Source: Pseudarthrobacter sp. PS3-L1 (GTDB taxonomy: Bacteria; Actinomycetota; Actinomycetes; Actinomycetales; Micrococcaceae). Taken from it: a stretch of 64,000 nt of DNA. The DNA is taken from positions 1 through 64,000 of the forward strand of contig NZ_JASISU010000005.1 of NCBI RefSeq assembly GCF_030063285.1, read 5' to 3'. The first letter of the stretch is position 1. Every line of letters begins with the position of its first letter. The notes below the pieces were generated by a model. That model was not told where the DNA came from and ran no database searches. It worked only from the letters and a program-made list of their open reading frames with translations. Below, in pieces: positions 43,505-52,860 of the stretch. A program made the position numbers and the translations under genes.

Positions 43505-43969
43505 TGAGATTCCCATTTTAGTTTCTAAGACTGTCTTCTTGAAGTATGCACGGGTGAACAGCATCGATCCAAAAAAGATGTCGGTACGGATGACTGACGC
43601 CAGGCTTGAGACCGCCAAGTCTTGTTGCTTCTACCGTGCATGTGCCGGACGCCACTACACAAGTTTCCGTAGGGTAGCGGACGGAAATTACAAGGAGCTT
43701 CACCACTTCAGCGACTAGTCTCTGTCATGCATCCGGGATCTGCACGCGGCACTGGGCTCGACGATAGGGTAAGCGCAAGTATATAAAGTGGCCCGCCATG
43801 AGACGCCGTCGCAAGGGCCTAGGAGGCCGGACTCCTTCGCTAATAGACGCCCACTTAAGCGTGACATGGGAGGCGATTTGTGTGCTCGACCAAAACCTAG
43901 TAGAGTGTTATCTCGTGCTGAGGCGCTTGCCGGTCAGAAATTGACCGTCTTCTGAGGCAGTGTGTGCAG
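43505..43969. other. 465-base spacer between ugd and tRNA-Gln, no gene seen
   Basis: It should hold the promoter of the leftward glycan operon and of the tRNA genes. TAGAGT at 43902-43907 could be a -10 for the tRNAs. A perfect small hairpin CGGTCA-GAAAT-TGACCG lies at 43931-43947. No protein-like frame is visible. Confidence 0.6.
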
Positions 43970-44041
43970 TGGGATATGGTGTAATTGGCAACACATCGGT
44001 TTCTGGTACCGACATTCTAGGTTCGAGTCCTGGTATCCCAG
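43970..44041 (+). tRNA. tRNA-Gln (anticodon CTG)
   Basis: Acceptor TGGGATA pairs with TATCCCA, the anticodon loop TTCTGGT gives CTG, and the T-arm is TAGGTTCGAGTCCTG. Discriminator is G; no CCA is encoded. The U1-A72 pair is the usual tRNA-Gln identity feature. Confidence 0.95.
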
Positions 44042-44146
44042 CTCCAAGAACATGGTAAGTATTCCATTTCCTGGTGTTGTTGTGGTTTTTCGTCAAGTAG
44101 CAGATACAGGACTTACATTGATTTCTTGAATGTAAGAAATTCGCAG

Positions 44147-44219
44147 GGCCCCATCGTATAGCGGCCTAGTACGCTGCCCTCTCACGGCGGTAACGCGGGT
44201 TCGAATCCCGCTGGGGTCA
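44147..44219 (+). tRNA. tRNA-Glu (anticodon CTC)
   Basis: Acceptor GGCCCCA pairs with TGGGGTC, the anticodon loop CTCTCAC gives CTC, and the T-arm is GCGGGTTCGAATCCCGC. A small inverted repeat CTTACAT/ATGTAAG lies just upstream at 44112-44135. Followed by a terminator. Confidence 0.95.
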
Positions 44220-44223
44220 CAAA

Positions 44224-44266
44224 AATAGCCTCCCGAACTTTATAGAGTTTGGGAGGCTATTGCTTT
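44224..44266 (+). terminator. Terminator after tRNA-Glu
   Basis: AATAGCCTCCC (44224-44234) pairs with GGGAGGCTATT (44251-44261), with AACT/AGTT extending the stem into the loop. It ends the tRNA-Gln/tRNA-Glu transcript. Confidence 0.8.
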
Positions 44267-44519
44267 AAGGGAGGTATCCTCTGGCGGATGACTCCATCCA
44301 CCAATGGACCGCACCCACTTCCTTCTTGCTTCAATGCCCTATCCGCGTGTGTGGGAAGGTGACGGGGTTCATAGAAATTTGAGCATAGGCGGACTTATGG
44401 TTTGACGCTCGTATGGCACTCAGATCAATCCGCATTTGACTAGCTGCAATTTCGGTCCCCAGTTCCCATTGGGTATTCTCGGAAGCGTAACCCCATACCA
44501 GTCGAATACAGGAGTCTCG

Positions 44520-45335
44520 ATGCCTACACCATGGACGAACAGGATTGCTGACCGCAACTCAGGAAAAGAGTCTGGTACGCCATGGTGGGTGAACGATAAA
44601 TACCTGTTACACAAGTTTTGCAAGGAACATGGGTTCCCTATGCCTGAGGTATATAAGTTCTGGAAGACACCTCACGAACTGAACCTTGACGACACACCAA
44701 AAAAATTTGTCCTGAAACCAACCGTCATGTTCTCGGCGTGGGGTGTCATGCTGCTTGAGAGGCTCGATGATGGTACTTTCCACGACGAGCTCCAGAACCG
44801 CATTTTGACTTTCGCCCAGGTTAAGGCGGAGCAGCTAGCAGCCTATGAGCGTTGCAAATACAAAGGGTCCTACAGACTCATGATGGAAGAAAAGGTTGAG
44901 GGCAGAAACGGCGACCAGCCCATACCCTTGGACTACAAAGTTTCGGTCTTCTACGACCAGCCGGGTCAAGTGCACCAGATCAATCGGAACCCGAAAGTCC
45001 TAGAGTACGCGTTTTTTGATGGCCAGTTTGCTCCACTCGATCTGGGAGACACAATTATCAGCGATTGGGCGACTAAAAGTTTGGGGCGTCACGATCGCCC
45101 GGCGGACTCTGCAGAGATGCTGAAGATAGCCTGTGAATTGACAATGACACTTAAGACTCCATTCATGCGCGTCGATATGTTCGCTGGTCCACAGGGCCCT
45201 GTAATCGGTGAGCTCACTCCGTCGCCGGGTGATGCTTTTTACGGAAATAATTTCAAGTACACCGAAAAATATGATCTTGATCTTGGCCAGGCTTGGCTGG
45301 ATGCGGAAAGGCGTATAGAAGATAGTCTGGGATAG
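44520..45335 (+). CDS. TupA-like ATP-grasp ligase, rightward copy
   Basis: A 271-residue protein. ATG 44520 is preceded by AGGAG at five bases, better than the TTG at 44436. It shows the layout of the TupA-like ATP-grasp family (polysaccharide biosynthesis ligases): WWVNDKYLLHKFCKEHGFPMPEVY, ATP-binding KKFVLKPTVMFSAWGVMLLER, MMEEKVEG, DYKVSVFYDQPGQVHQI, and the metal/ATP end FMRVDMFAGPQGPVIGELTPSPGDAFYG. In Bacillus, TupA is needed for teichuronopeptide, a polyglutamate-polyglucuronate polymer. Here it stands alone just after the tRNA genes in low-GC DNA. Ligation of an amino acid or carboxyl group to the glycan is an inference. Confidence 0.8.
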   Translation: MPTPWTNRIADRNSGKESGTPWWVNDKYLLHKFCKEHGFPMPEVYKFWKTPHELNLDDTPKKFVLKPTVMFSAWGVMLLERLDDGTFHDELQNRILTFAQVKAEQLAAYERCKYKGSYRLMMEEKVEGRNGDQPIPLDYKVSVFYDQPGQVHQINRNPKVLEYAFFDGQFAPLDLGDTIISDWATKSLGRHDRPADSAEMLKIACELTMTLKTPFMRVDMFAGPQGPVIGELTPSPGDAFYGNNFKYTEKYDLDLGQAWLDAERRIEDSLG

Positions 45336-47320
45336 ATCCACCCGGTCTGACGTGCTCCAATCCGCGCTGGGAAGCGAACGGCAAGTGTGTGGGTGATTGA
45401 TTCACTGAAAATGACTTGCGACGTCTTGTCCGGCCTCTGGCGTGGATCTTCGTTGGAACTTGTGAGCGAGTACATGTACCGTGGCTGAGGTGACGGCCGA
45501 AAATCAGGATTCCGAAGTGAACTAATCGACGTTCGGAACAGCGGATTTCTCTCAGTGGCTCGAAGGAATAGATTGCGAGTCGCTGGCCCTGGCGGCCCTT
45601 CTCGTTGGCCGCTGTCATTCGTGCCCAGGCTGGCTCCGTCAATTCAACTAAGCTGTGGGGATGCGCAACTAAGGGCCGGCAGTCCACGGATAATGCAGGA
45701 CGACAGAATCAAGGCATTAGCGAGTTTTTCATGTGGCATTACTTACCGCAACCAACGCTTCGGTCTTCTGCTCTCATTCAAACCGACTACCAACCTAAAG
45801 CGGAGTTACTACTGGCTGTTTGACACTGTGTCCTTCTGGATTGCGAGCAAGAGTTTGTTGGACATATCGCTCCCGCTTCTCGAACTTTGACCACAGCAGA
45901 ACCAACGAACGAGCTACCACCGCGGGCTGCCCCGAAGTGCAGTGCTCTACATTCCGATGATCTAGGAGAGAGTCGACTATTCGAGGGGATTTGGATTTTC
46001 GTATGAGTGTCATTTCATCGTCCGGGGAGCACTTGTCACGACAGTAGGAGTTTTCGTCGTCATCGATGCGGGATCCGCCGGCGGTGCTTTTAGCCTGTTT
46101 GATGCCGGCGTTGTCGGCCTCGAATTTCCCAGTCGTTGAACGTGTCTAGATGCGGTCCGTCATTTCCTTCCCCCAGCATCAGAGTAACCCGCCAGAGGCT
46201 CGCGGTCTTTTGTTACTTCTGTGTTTTGACTAACTCCTAGGGGCGTTTCAGGCTCAGTATCACAACACGCAGGAGCCGCATTCGGTCCCCTCAACCCGGA
46301 TCCACTGACCCTGCCTGGCTGCCACAAGTACGATGGGCCAGCAGTTCACGGATTTCGTTTATCGCCTGGTTCGCCCGGATACCAGATGGAATTGGTTCAA
46401 CCACGCAGCTGCACGTGGTGGCGACATCCAAGGGGACTCGCGGAACGCAAGTCATGATCAATCTTGACGATGTGCACCTCAGAGCGCGGTTCTTCGATTT
46501 GTCGAATTAGACTTACCCAAACGCTGGCACGATCGCGGCTATTTGACTGACTAAGAACCTGACCAGTACTAAGATCAACAATGCAAAAAATCCATCTCAT
46601 AAAACCTTCTCGCACCATGGTTATTGGGTCCTTGAAGGAGCGCATGAATCAGAATCGCTATGCATAGATGCCGACGATCCGTATGCAAATCGGATGAATT
46701 TATGTTAGAGCAGCCAAGAAAACGCCATTCACTGCCGTCCGGACACTTAGCCGCGACACCGCCAAACCGGCTAGATTCGCTGATAGCGCCCTTACTAAGT
46801 GCATGACGGCTTCATGAATGGTGCCCGAGTTCGCCGGTGGAACGCATCACCGCAGGCACCGGGAGCCCAACGAACGATGGCCTCGCAGAGGTCAGCTTCT
46901 CGTCCGAGGAACCGATGTTGCGTCCACGACACGTTATCCGACAGGTACCGGCGTATCCTTTGTTTTCTCGAAGCGGCGCTCCTTCATGCAAACAGGACCA
47001 ACATCCCAACTGATAACTGCACAATTTAGGACGATGACTTGGTTGCGACCATCAGCGCTCAAGCTCATTGGCGTGACCGGCAGGTCAGACAGACTCAAAA
47101 GAGTCGCAGAGGGGGTCAGTGGCAACGACGACAACCCCATTTAGGAGTTATATATCCCTTTAGGCGCATAAGCACACATCGCTCAGCTGACTACGGCAAT
47201 AGGCCCTCTGTTCAACGACGTCATAGACCGTGAGCCACACTTACCAATAGGACGAAGGTAATCGTGGGTCCTCCCAGCGGATGCACGAACACGCGGATCA
47301 TAGGACTGCTTGGTTCCCTC
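45336..47320. other. About 2 kb of degraded DNA without a convincing gene
   Basis: All frames are short and change in composition. A leftward frame at 46397-46645 (82 codons) has a protein-like stretch but no family and no neighbours. A rightward frame ending near 47144 (ALKLIGVTGRSDRLKRVAEGVSG) may be the tail of a lost gene. GC content varies along the segment. It looks like remains of transferred genes. Confidence 0.55.
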
Positions 47321-48121
47321 CTAAGAGATGCCCAGCTTTTCCTGTGCTTTCCCCCAAAGATAACCGAGGCGGAAGGATAACTCGGGCATCATAACCTCAC
47401 GATCTTCGTAATAGAAGGTGCCAGGGACCAGAGTAAATTCCCCGAAGATGGGTCCTTCAGAGGTGTTGTACATATCAACCCGAACAAAAGGAGAGGGCAC
47501 AGCAACGGAAATTCTTTTGGCTAAGTTCAACAGACGTTCCCAGTGCTCGGGTCGCTGCTCAACCACCTTTTCTATTATCTTTCTATTTGGAGCAATGAGT
47601 TTATCGTTCGGGTCATTGATCGGGATAAAATCTCCGTCAAAAAAGGCGTGACGATTTTTTTTAGAATCTCGGATTGTTCTGTGAATAAGGCCGATCTCAC
47701 CCTGAAATGTAAAAAACTTATAGTCATCTGGAATCAAATTGCTTTCGACATCCACAATCCGTTCTTCAACCATCCAGAAGTGCTCTACAGCAGGGTGCTT
47801 ATCGGCCAAGGATTTCTGCTCATCCAGAATTGCACGTGCACTCAGTTCCCGACGACGCAAGTAGTCGTAAAAACCTTTTTCTTTTCGCTCCAGTACCATT
47901 ACTCCAAAAGATGAAGATGAGAAAGTGGGTTTTAGAACAAATGAATCCGGGAGAATGTCCAGATCAATTTCTTCTGGGGAGGAGAATGTAGCGAGCAATT
48001 TGGGGACAGGTCCGCCTATAGATTCAACAAATTTGCGTCCCAGGATTTTATTATGGAGATGAGTAGGTACATTTAGTTCCTCACCTCGGCCACGAGCTCG
48101 GATATGACTTAAATAATCCAC
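47321..48121 (-). CDS. TupA-like ATP-grasp ligase, leftward copy
   Basis: A 266-residue protein starting at GTG 48121, with AGGAAAGG six to seven bases upstream. Key parts parallel the other copy: HLHNKILGRKFVESIGGPVPKLL, DSFVLKPTFSSSSFGVMVLER, FWMVEERIVD, DDYKFFTFQGEIGLIHRTIRD and PFVRVDMYNTSEGPIFGEFTLVPGTFYY with the Asp and Glu that should bind Mg-ATP. It is closer to the typical TupA pattern than the rightward copy, and the two are clearly paralogues rather than recent duplicates. It stands alone, 259 bases after the glycosyltransferase pair. Confidence 0.82.
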   Translation of the reverse strand: MDYLSHIRARGRGEELNVPTHLHNKILGRKFVESIGGPVPKLLATFSSPEEIDLDILPDSFVLKPTFSSSSFGVMVLERKEKGFYDYLRRRELSARAILDEQKSLADKHPAVEHFWMVEERIVDVESNLIPDDYKFFTFQGEIGLIHRTIRDSKKNRHAFFDGDFIPINDPNDKLIAPNRKIIEKVVEQRPEHWERLLNLAKRISVAVPSPFVRVDMYNTSEGPIFGEFTLVPGTFYYEDREVMMPELSFRLGYLWGKAQEKLGIS

Positions 48122-48379
48122 GCCAAACCTTTCCTAATCGAATACACGATTTTATCGTACTCCCTGAGCCGGCATCAATCCGGATAATTATGAATCCACT
48201 ATAAACGCAATAGAAACATCTAACACATTAGACTATGCCGATAGATAATAATTTCGACAATCAATTTATGTTTCTTTGATACCTAAACCCCGGTTTTAAC
48301 GGAAACTTTCTCTGTTTGCCCGTTCAAATTCAAGATAATCGCAGTCGTTTTAGACTGAAAGAAGTCCCAGTGCCGAAAT

Positions 48380-49360
48380 TCACATCATCGGACTAGCAGA
48401 AATTCGATTTGCCAATTCCTCGATGTCGCCTACCGGGACCAGCTCCAGAGATCCCCAGTCACTCAGTCTCTCTTCGATAGCGCCAACTGAGTAGGCGATG
48501 GCAGGTAGCCCTGTCGCCATTGATTCGGCTACACCATATCCGAAGGATTCGCCCAGACTTGTGCTGACGAAATACCCGGAACGATCCCGCGCATAGCGGT
48601 AGAGCGATGCCACGTCCGCTGGTGCTAGGTTCATCATTACTTCCAGACGATGACTGACCCCGTAAGCAGCCGCATCGGCCAGGAATCCTGCCATTCTGTC
48701 AGGAGAATCTTCCATGCTCACCACCACGACTCCGACAAATTCTGGTGTCAGGAGACTCAAGGCCCTGACGAAGTCTCTACAGTTCTTACCTTTATCGAAG
48801 CGTCCGACCCAGATAAGCGGCCTTATTCCAGATTTCATATTCCAAGTACCGGTGGTTCCTTCAGCCGAAAAGACCGTTAAGTCGACCAGGTTCTTTTCAA
48901 CCTGGACAAGGAAAGCGAAGTCCTGAGGGACTAGAGACTTCACCACCTCTGCCAAGTATTGGCTTGGAACACGTATTTCGTCAATATTGGAAAGAGCAAG
49001 TACATCAAGTTCTTTCCGCAGCACGGTCTCATCTGACGAGTGAAATTCGTAGACTAAACGACTGGAGCCACGATTCTTGAGCAAATTGGACAGCTCGGGC
49101 AAAGATGTGATGCGAATCTCAGCGTAGTGCTGTTCCAATGCGGCAAGTTCTACGTACGGAGCGAGTCGCTCTTTTTTGACTATATCTACCCGGGTGTTTG
49201 GGAACTGGTCATACACTGACGAGGCACCAAAGTCTTTGAAAAACACCAGGTGGTGATGGTTGGCGGGCTCGCTGACCACTCTGTTGCGATAGACGGTCAT
49301 CATGCCGCCCATACTGCAATTGGGGTAAACAGTTAGAATTCTAGAATTCGTCACGGTCAT
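48380..49360 (-). CDS. Glycosyltransferase, GT4-like
   Basis: A 326-residue GT-B enzyme whose ATG overlaps the stop of the upstream gene (ATGA). The donor domain has PLIWVGRFDKGKNCRDFVRALSLL, VVVVSMEDSPDRMAGFL and the GT4 motif in FVSTSLGESFGYGVAESMATGLPAIAYSVGAIEE (E-x7-E). The N-terminal acceptor domain is short (VYPNCSMGGMMTVYRNR...VYEFHSSDETVLRKELDVLALSN). Length is slightly below the family average but both domains appear present. It is predicted to work with the preceding glycosyltransferase on the same polymer. Confidence 0.85.
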   Translation of the reverse strand: MTVTNSRILTVYPNCSMGGMMTVYRNRVVSEPANHHHLVFFKDFGASSVYDQFPNTRVDIVKKERLAPYVELAALEQHYAEIRITSLPELSNLLKNRGSSRLVYEFHSSDETVLRKELDVLALSNIDEIRVPSQYLAEVVKSLVPQDFAFLVQVEKNLVDLTVFSAEGTTGTWNMKSGIRPLIWVGRFDKGKNCRDFVRALSLLTPEFVGVVVVSMEDSPDRMAGFLADAAAYGVSHRLEVMMNLAPADVASLYRYARDRSGYFVSTSLGESFGYGVAESMATGLPAIAYSVGAIEERLSDWGSLELVPVGDIEELANRISASPMM

Positions 49361-51249
49361 CGCCGCTTTTTGTTTGTGTCGTCAAATATTGAAAGCATAG
49401 TGTAAGCACGCTCATCCCATGTAACTTGTTTCAGGAATTCTTCTATCGCCTCTTGATCGTGGGTCCCCATTTCAGCCTGCATTGCATCGGAAAGTTCTTG
49501 AACAAATTCACTTCTATGCTCATAAACATGGGTTACCGGACACAGGGCGACGCTACCCATGGCAGCCGTGACGACGCGCAAGCCCAACGCGAGATACTCA
49601 TAAATTTTGTTGGGATCTACTGCGTATGTCAATGCAGACGCCTTGAATGGGATAATTCCAACCTTCCATCTGGCCGCAATTTCCACAAACTCCGAATGAG
49701 GTTTGGGTCCAAGAAATGTAATATTTTTCGGAAGTACTAAATTGTCTGGCATTCCATGTCCGATGATCTCGAACGTCCAGTTTGGGCGTTCGATTGCAGC
49801 TGAAATTATGAGGGTCCAATCGAACCATGATGGTGTGAGATGACCGATATAGCCAACAATTGTTGACGCGTCTCTTTCTGCATAAAGTTTGCTGACACGA
49901 AGTGGGGCCGCATCGGAAACTAGTTCTGAGGCTACTCCATTGGCGACTACAATAGAATCTTTTCGACCGCTGATGACGTTCATTTTGGAGGCAAGTCGTG
50001 GACTGACGGTTATGATTTTGTCAGCTCGGCTCGCTATTCTCTGTTCGAGTAAAGGGTTGAACCATTTTGAGTATCCCACACGGTTAAATTCCTCCATGTC
50101 GTCCCTGACTTCGTAAATTAGCTGCCAGTTATGAAGTTTCAGATAGTCGAAGGCCGCTACCGCCTGAATATCTGGGAAGGAACTGCATATGAATACGTTA
50201 CGCATACCGGTTCGTGCCGCGACAGCCTCGAGAAATATTCCCATATTTTCGCGTGAGATCTGGTGGGATTTTTCGGAATGGGATTCTGTTCCAGGTGTAA
50301 CTTTACTGAACGGGAAAAAAACTATCCATTTACCTAGTTTCTCGTATTCCTTTGCCAGTCTATTAGGCCTCAAGGCAAGTGTTTCGTGACCTAGCGGCGG
50401 GGCGGTCGTATAAAAAACAATAAGGTGACCATCCTCAGGAATTGAATCAATGAATTCTCGAATTCCATCCTCTGTGGTTTGCAGTTCGGATCGATTCTTT
50501 TCGATTTTTCGAACGTGGGGAGACCCCAAAACAACTACTTGTCGACCGTGCTTCCACGGAACGCCGGAGATGTGAAGGAACTGAGACGATGGGGGTACAT
50601 CTACTGTTATTTTAGTTTCGGCTGGCGAGTGTATATTGCCGAGGTTTACGTACGTATAGGCTCCAAGTTTGCCGTTGATAGCAGAACTTCCAATGGGATG
50701 TACGATCGCGCCTGATTCGTCCCTGAACGAAAACGTCAGGAGTGCGGATGCAGGTTGCAACGGATTGGAGTCGTAGGCAAGCATGCTTATCTCGACCGCC
50801 GAGCAGTCTTCAAGGGAAATTACCCGGCTTATTTCTCCGATCGGATATGCATCGATCGCCTGAATCTCGATCTCGCGGGCGTTCACGTCCCCCTTGCCCT
50901 TGACGCGCAGGGCAGCTGACACGAACTGAGTGTCAGCTGTGGTCTCCAGCTCTACCGACATACTCCCGTTGGTTTCCAGAGCAACTGTTGGTTCGCCCTC
51001 AGCCGAATAGCCGATCAATGCCCATGCGGTTTCTATTCCGGGTGAGGCCTCTACTTGTCCGCGCAAAATAATTTTTTGACCCGGCACGAACTCAATGACA
51101 GAGGCATCTGGGGGGACTAGGAAATTTCCCACCGTCCGGTTAGCCAGCGTATAAAAGTGAGACGGCGTGGCTGACGTGACTTGAAATGCAGAAGAATTTT
51201 GGCGGAGGATTGCTGCTTCCTCGCGTGTGTCGAGTGACCAAGTCAGCAT
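49357..51249 (-). CDS. Glycosyltransferase with a large N-terminal beta-rich domain
   Basis: A 630-residue protein; ATG 51249 follows GGGGAG at four bases. Residues 1-255 are beta-rich with repeats of carbohydrate-binding character (FVPGQKIILRGQVEASPGIETAWALIGY, VSAALRVKGKGDVNAREIEIQAIDAY), resembling a jelly-roll or fibronectin-like module but not identified. Residues 260-630 are a GT-B glycosyltransferase: LIYEVRDDMEEFNRVGYSKW, RADKIITVSPRLASKM, VVANGVASELV, GYIGHLTPSWFDWTLI, and VDPNKIYEYLALGLRVVTA, matching the EYLALGLPVV motif of GT4/GT1 enzymes. Composition is lower in GC than the flanking core genes. Confidence 0.82.
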   Translation of the reverse strand: MLTWSLDTREEAAILRQNSSAFQVTSATPSHFYTLANRTVGNFLVPPDASVIEFVPGQKIILRGQVEASPGIETAWALIGYSAEGEPTVALETNGSMSVELETTADTQFVSAALRVKGKGDVNAREIEIQAIDAYPIGEISRVISLEDCSAVEISMLAYDSNPLQPASALLTFSFRDESGAIVHPIGSSAINGKLGAYTYVNLGNIHSPAETKITVDVPPSSQFLHISGVPWKHGRQVVVLGSPHVRKIEKNRSELQTTEDGIREFIDSIPEDGHLIVFYTTAPPLGHETLALRPNRLAKEYEKLGKWIVFFPFSKVTPGTESHSEKSHQISRENMGIFLEAVAARTGMRNVFICSSFPDIQAVAAFDYLKLHNWQLIYEVRDDMEEFNRVGYSKWFNPLLEQRIASRADKIITVSPRLASKMNVISGRKDSIVVANGVASELVSDAAPLRVSKLYAERDASTIVGYIGHLTPSWFDWTLIISAAIERPNWTFEIIGHGMPDNLVLPKNITFLGPKPHSEFVEIAARWKVGIIPFKASALTYAVDPNKIYEYLALGLRVVTAAMGSVALCPVTHVYEHRSEFVQELSDAMQAEMGTHDQEAIEEFLKQVTWDERAYTMLSIFDDTNKKRR

Positions 51250-51734
51250 TGAGCTCCCCAGGGTTTAATTTTATGTAATCCTACAGACATCCAAACATGG
51301 ATGTTGCGTGGCGGATCGTTTTAGGCAACTACCCAATGGTACGCGAAAACGTGTACGCGGCGGGCCGTCTCGGAACGCAATGGGCGCGACGATATCGATG
51401 AGGAGCAATCTCGGTAGTTGGGCAGAGTGTTGGTTGTGATCTTGTTGCCCGCAAAGCGCTTCGTGCGGTTGGGTTTTGGCGTCTGAGCCTAGCTGGTACG
51501 TGGCCCTCGGGATAGTTACTTGCTATTGAGTAAGTCATGGTGACGGCAAGGATGCACACCATCCCCTTCAAACACTGCCGTTTCCTGTGGTTTTACCTTT
51601 TATTGGACAGGTAGCAAGACGACGGGGTGCTTCGGAACGTGGATGCGACTCCTGTCGCCCGGACCATGTAGGACAACGGCTTCACTTGCAACTAGCAATT
51701 GGGGCAACGATTAATCTGGAACAAGACTGCATCA

Positions 51735-52790
51735 ACATTTTCTTGGGTCTGGATGTTGGTAGGACCCGCCATCACACAGTGGTCCCTAACTGGGGTGAAA
51801 AGCATTACAACGGGGTCCTCAGGCAAGACGAAATGAAGTTACGGAGAATCATCACAGAGCTGTCTGGCCACGATAACGTCCTGGATGTAACCGACCATCC
51901 CGCGATCATCAGCGCACTGCCGGTCGAGTTTGGCGATGCGCCGGATCGCGGACCTACACCCCGGCCAGGCGAAGACCGATGGCCGGGACGCAGTAGGCAT
52001 CGCCGAAGCCGCACAATCCACGCCGTACTTGCGCTCCTAGGAACAAGACTTTCAAACACTGGCCGAAGTTGCGGTAATCTGCGGTATCGACGCTGACTTC
52101 ACCGGGCAAATCACCTCAACGTCTAATAGGACCCGCTTACTGCTCACCCAAAATCACCCCACCCTGAAGCGAGCCCTAGGCCCCTGGACCCTTCGGTCGT
52201 GAGTGACCCGCTCACCCCCTATCTCAACCCGCGAGAGTTGAAAACCGCCAGCCGCAGGCACATCAAAGCCAGACTGTAGATCCAAGCATCGCCCGCCACC
52301 GCGGCCGGATTGTCGTGGCGAAAATGGCCAAGTCGCTTTTGTCCCTGTGCCGGCAGCGCGACGAGCTCACAGTCAAGATCGAGGTCCTCGTGTGGCGTGC
52401 CCAATCTAAGGAATCTTCATCTAAATGCCCTGCAACGGCGTCAGGACCTGCGCACGAATTCTGGCCGACGTTACCCCAGCGTTCCGCCGAGCCAGGACCT
52501 CAATGTGCGGAGAACATCCCAGCCAGTGGGGCAACAAAGAACTCAAACGCCCCCTTCTTCTATGTGCCTTCGCCCCCTCCACCACCCGCCCCAAAGGGCC
52601 GTATGCGAATGCAAGCGCGCCGAAGGTAACCGCCACAGCCAGGTCCTTCTCACGCTCGCATAAAGCCTTTCCGATGATCTCTTCGAGATGCTGCGCGACG
52701 CCACCTCGACGAAGTCCCAGCACCGAAGACCCTGCTCGCAGTCACTTGGCCAAAAGCACAGAGACACCGACCGATCCGGCATTGAGCCCC
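51735..52790 (+). pseudogene. IS110-family transposase relic
   Basis: Fragments in several frames match IS110-family (DEDD) transposases in order: FLGLDVGRTRHHTVVPNW (N-terminal RuvC-like start), MKLRRIITELSGHDNVLDVTDHPA, then RRIADLHPGQAKTDGRDAVGIAEAA after a frame change, LLTQNHPTLKRALGPW, QRDELTVKIEVLV, GVRTCARILADVTPAF and GEHPSQWGNKELKRPL with the family's RGNK-type box, ending LFEMLRDATST. Frameshifts and stops in at least four places make it inactive. The 490 bases before it (51250-51734) hold no gene and may include the element's 5' non-coding end. It lies at the border between the glycosyltransferases and galE. Confidence 0.85.
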
Positions 52791-52860
52791 CATTACAGTT
52801 ACTTCGCTATGCTGCCAGCTAGATTCCACAGGTGTGGATTACGTCGTTAGAATCGTTCCT

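Noticed and set aside
46397..46645. Leftward 82-codon frame in the gene-poor stretch
   Set aside because: Some protein-like composition but no family, no ribosome site and no operon partner; described only as part of the degraded segment.
51250..51734. Possible bridge RNA of the IS110 relic
   Set aside because: The family uses such RNAs, but I cannot identify the fold or the element ends by eye; noted in findings only.
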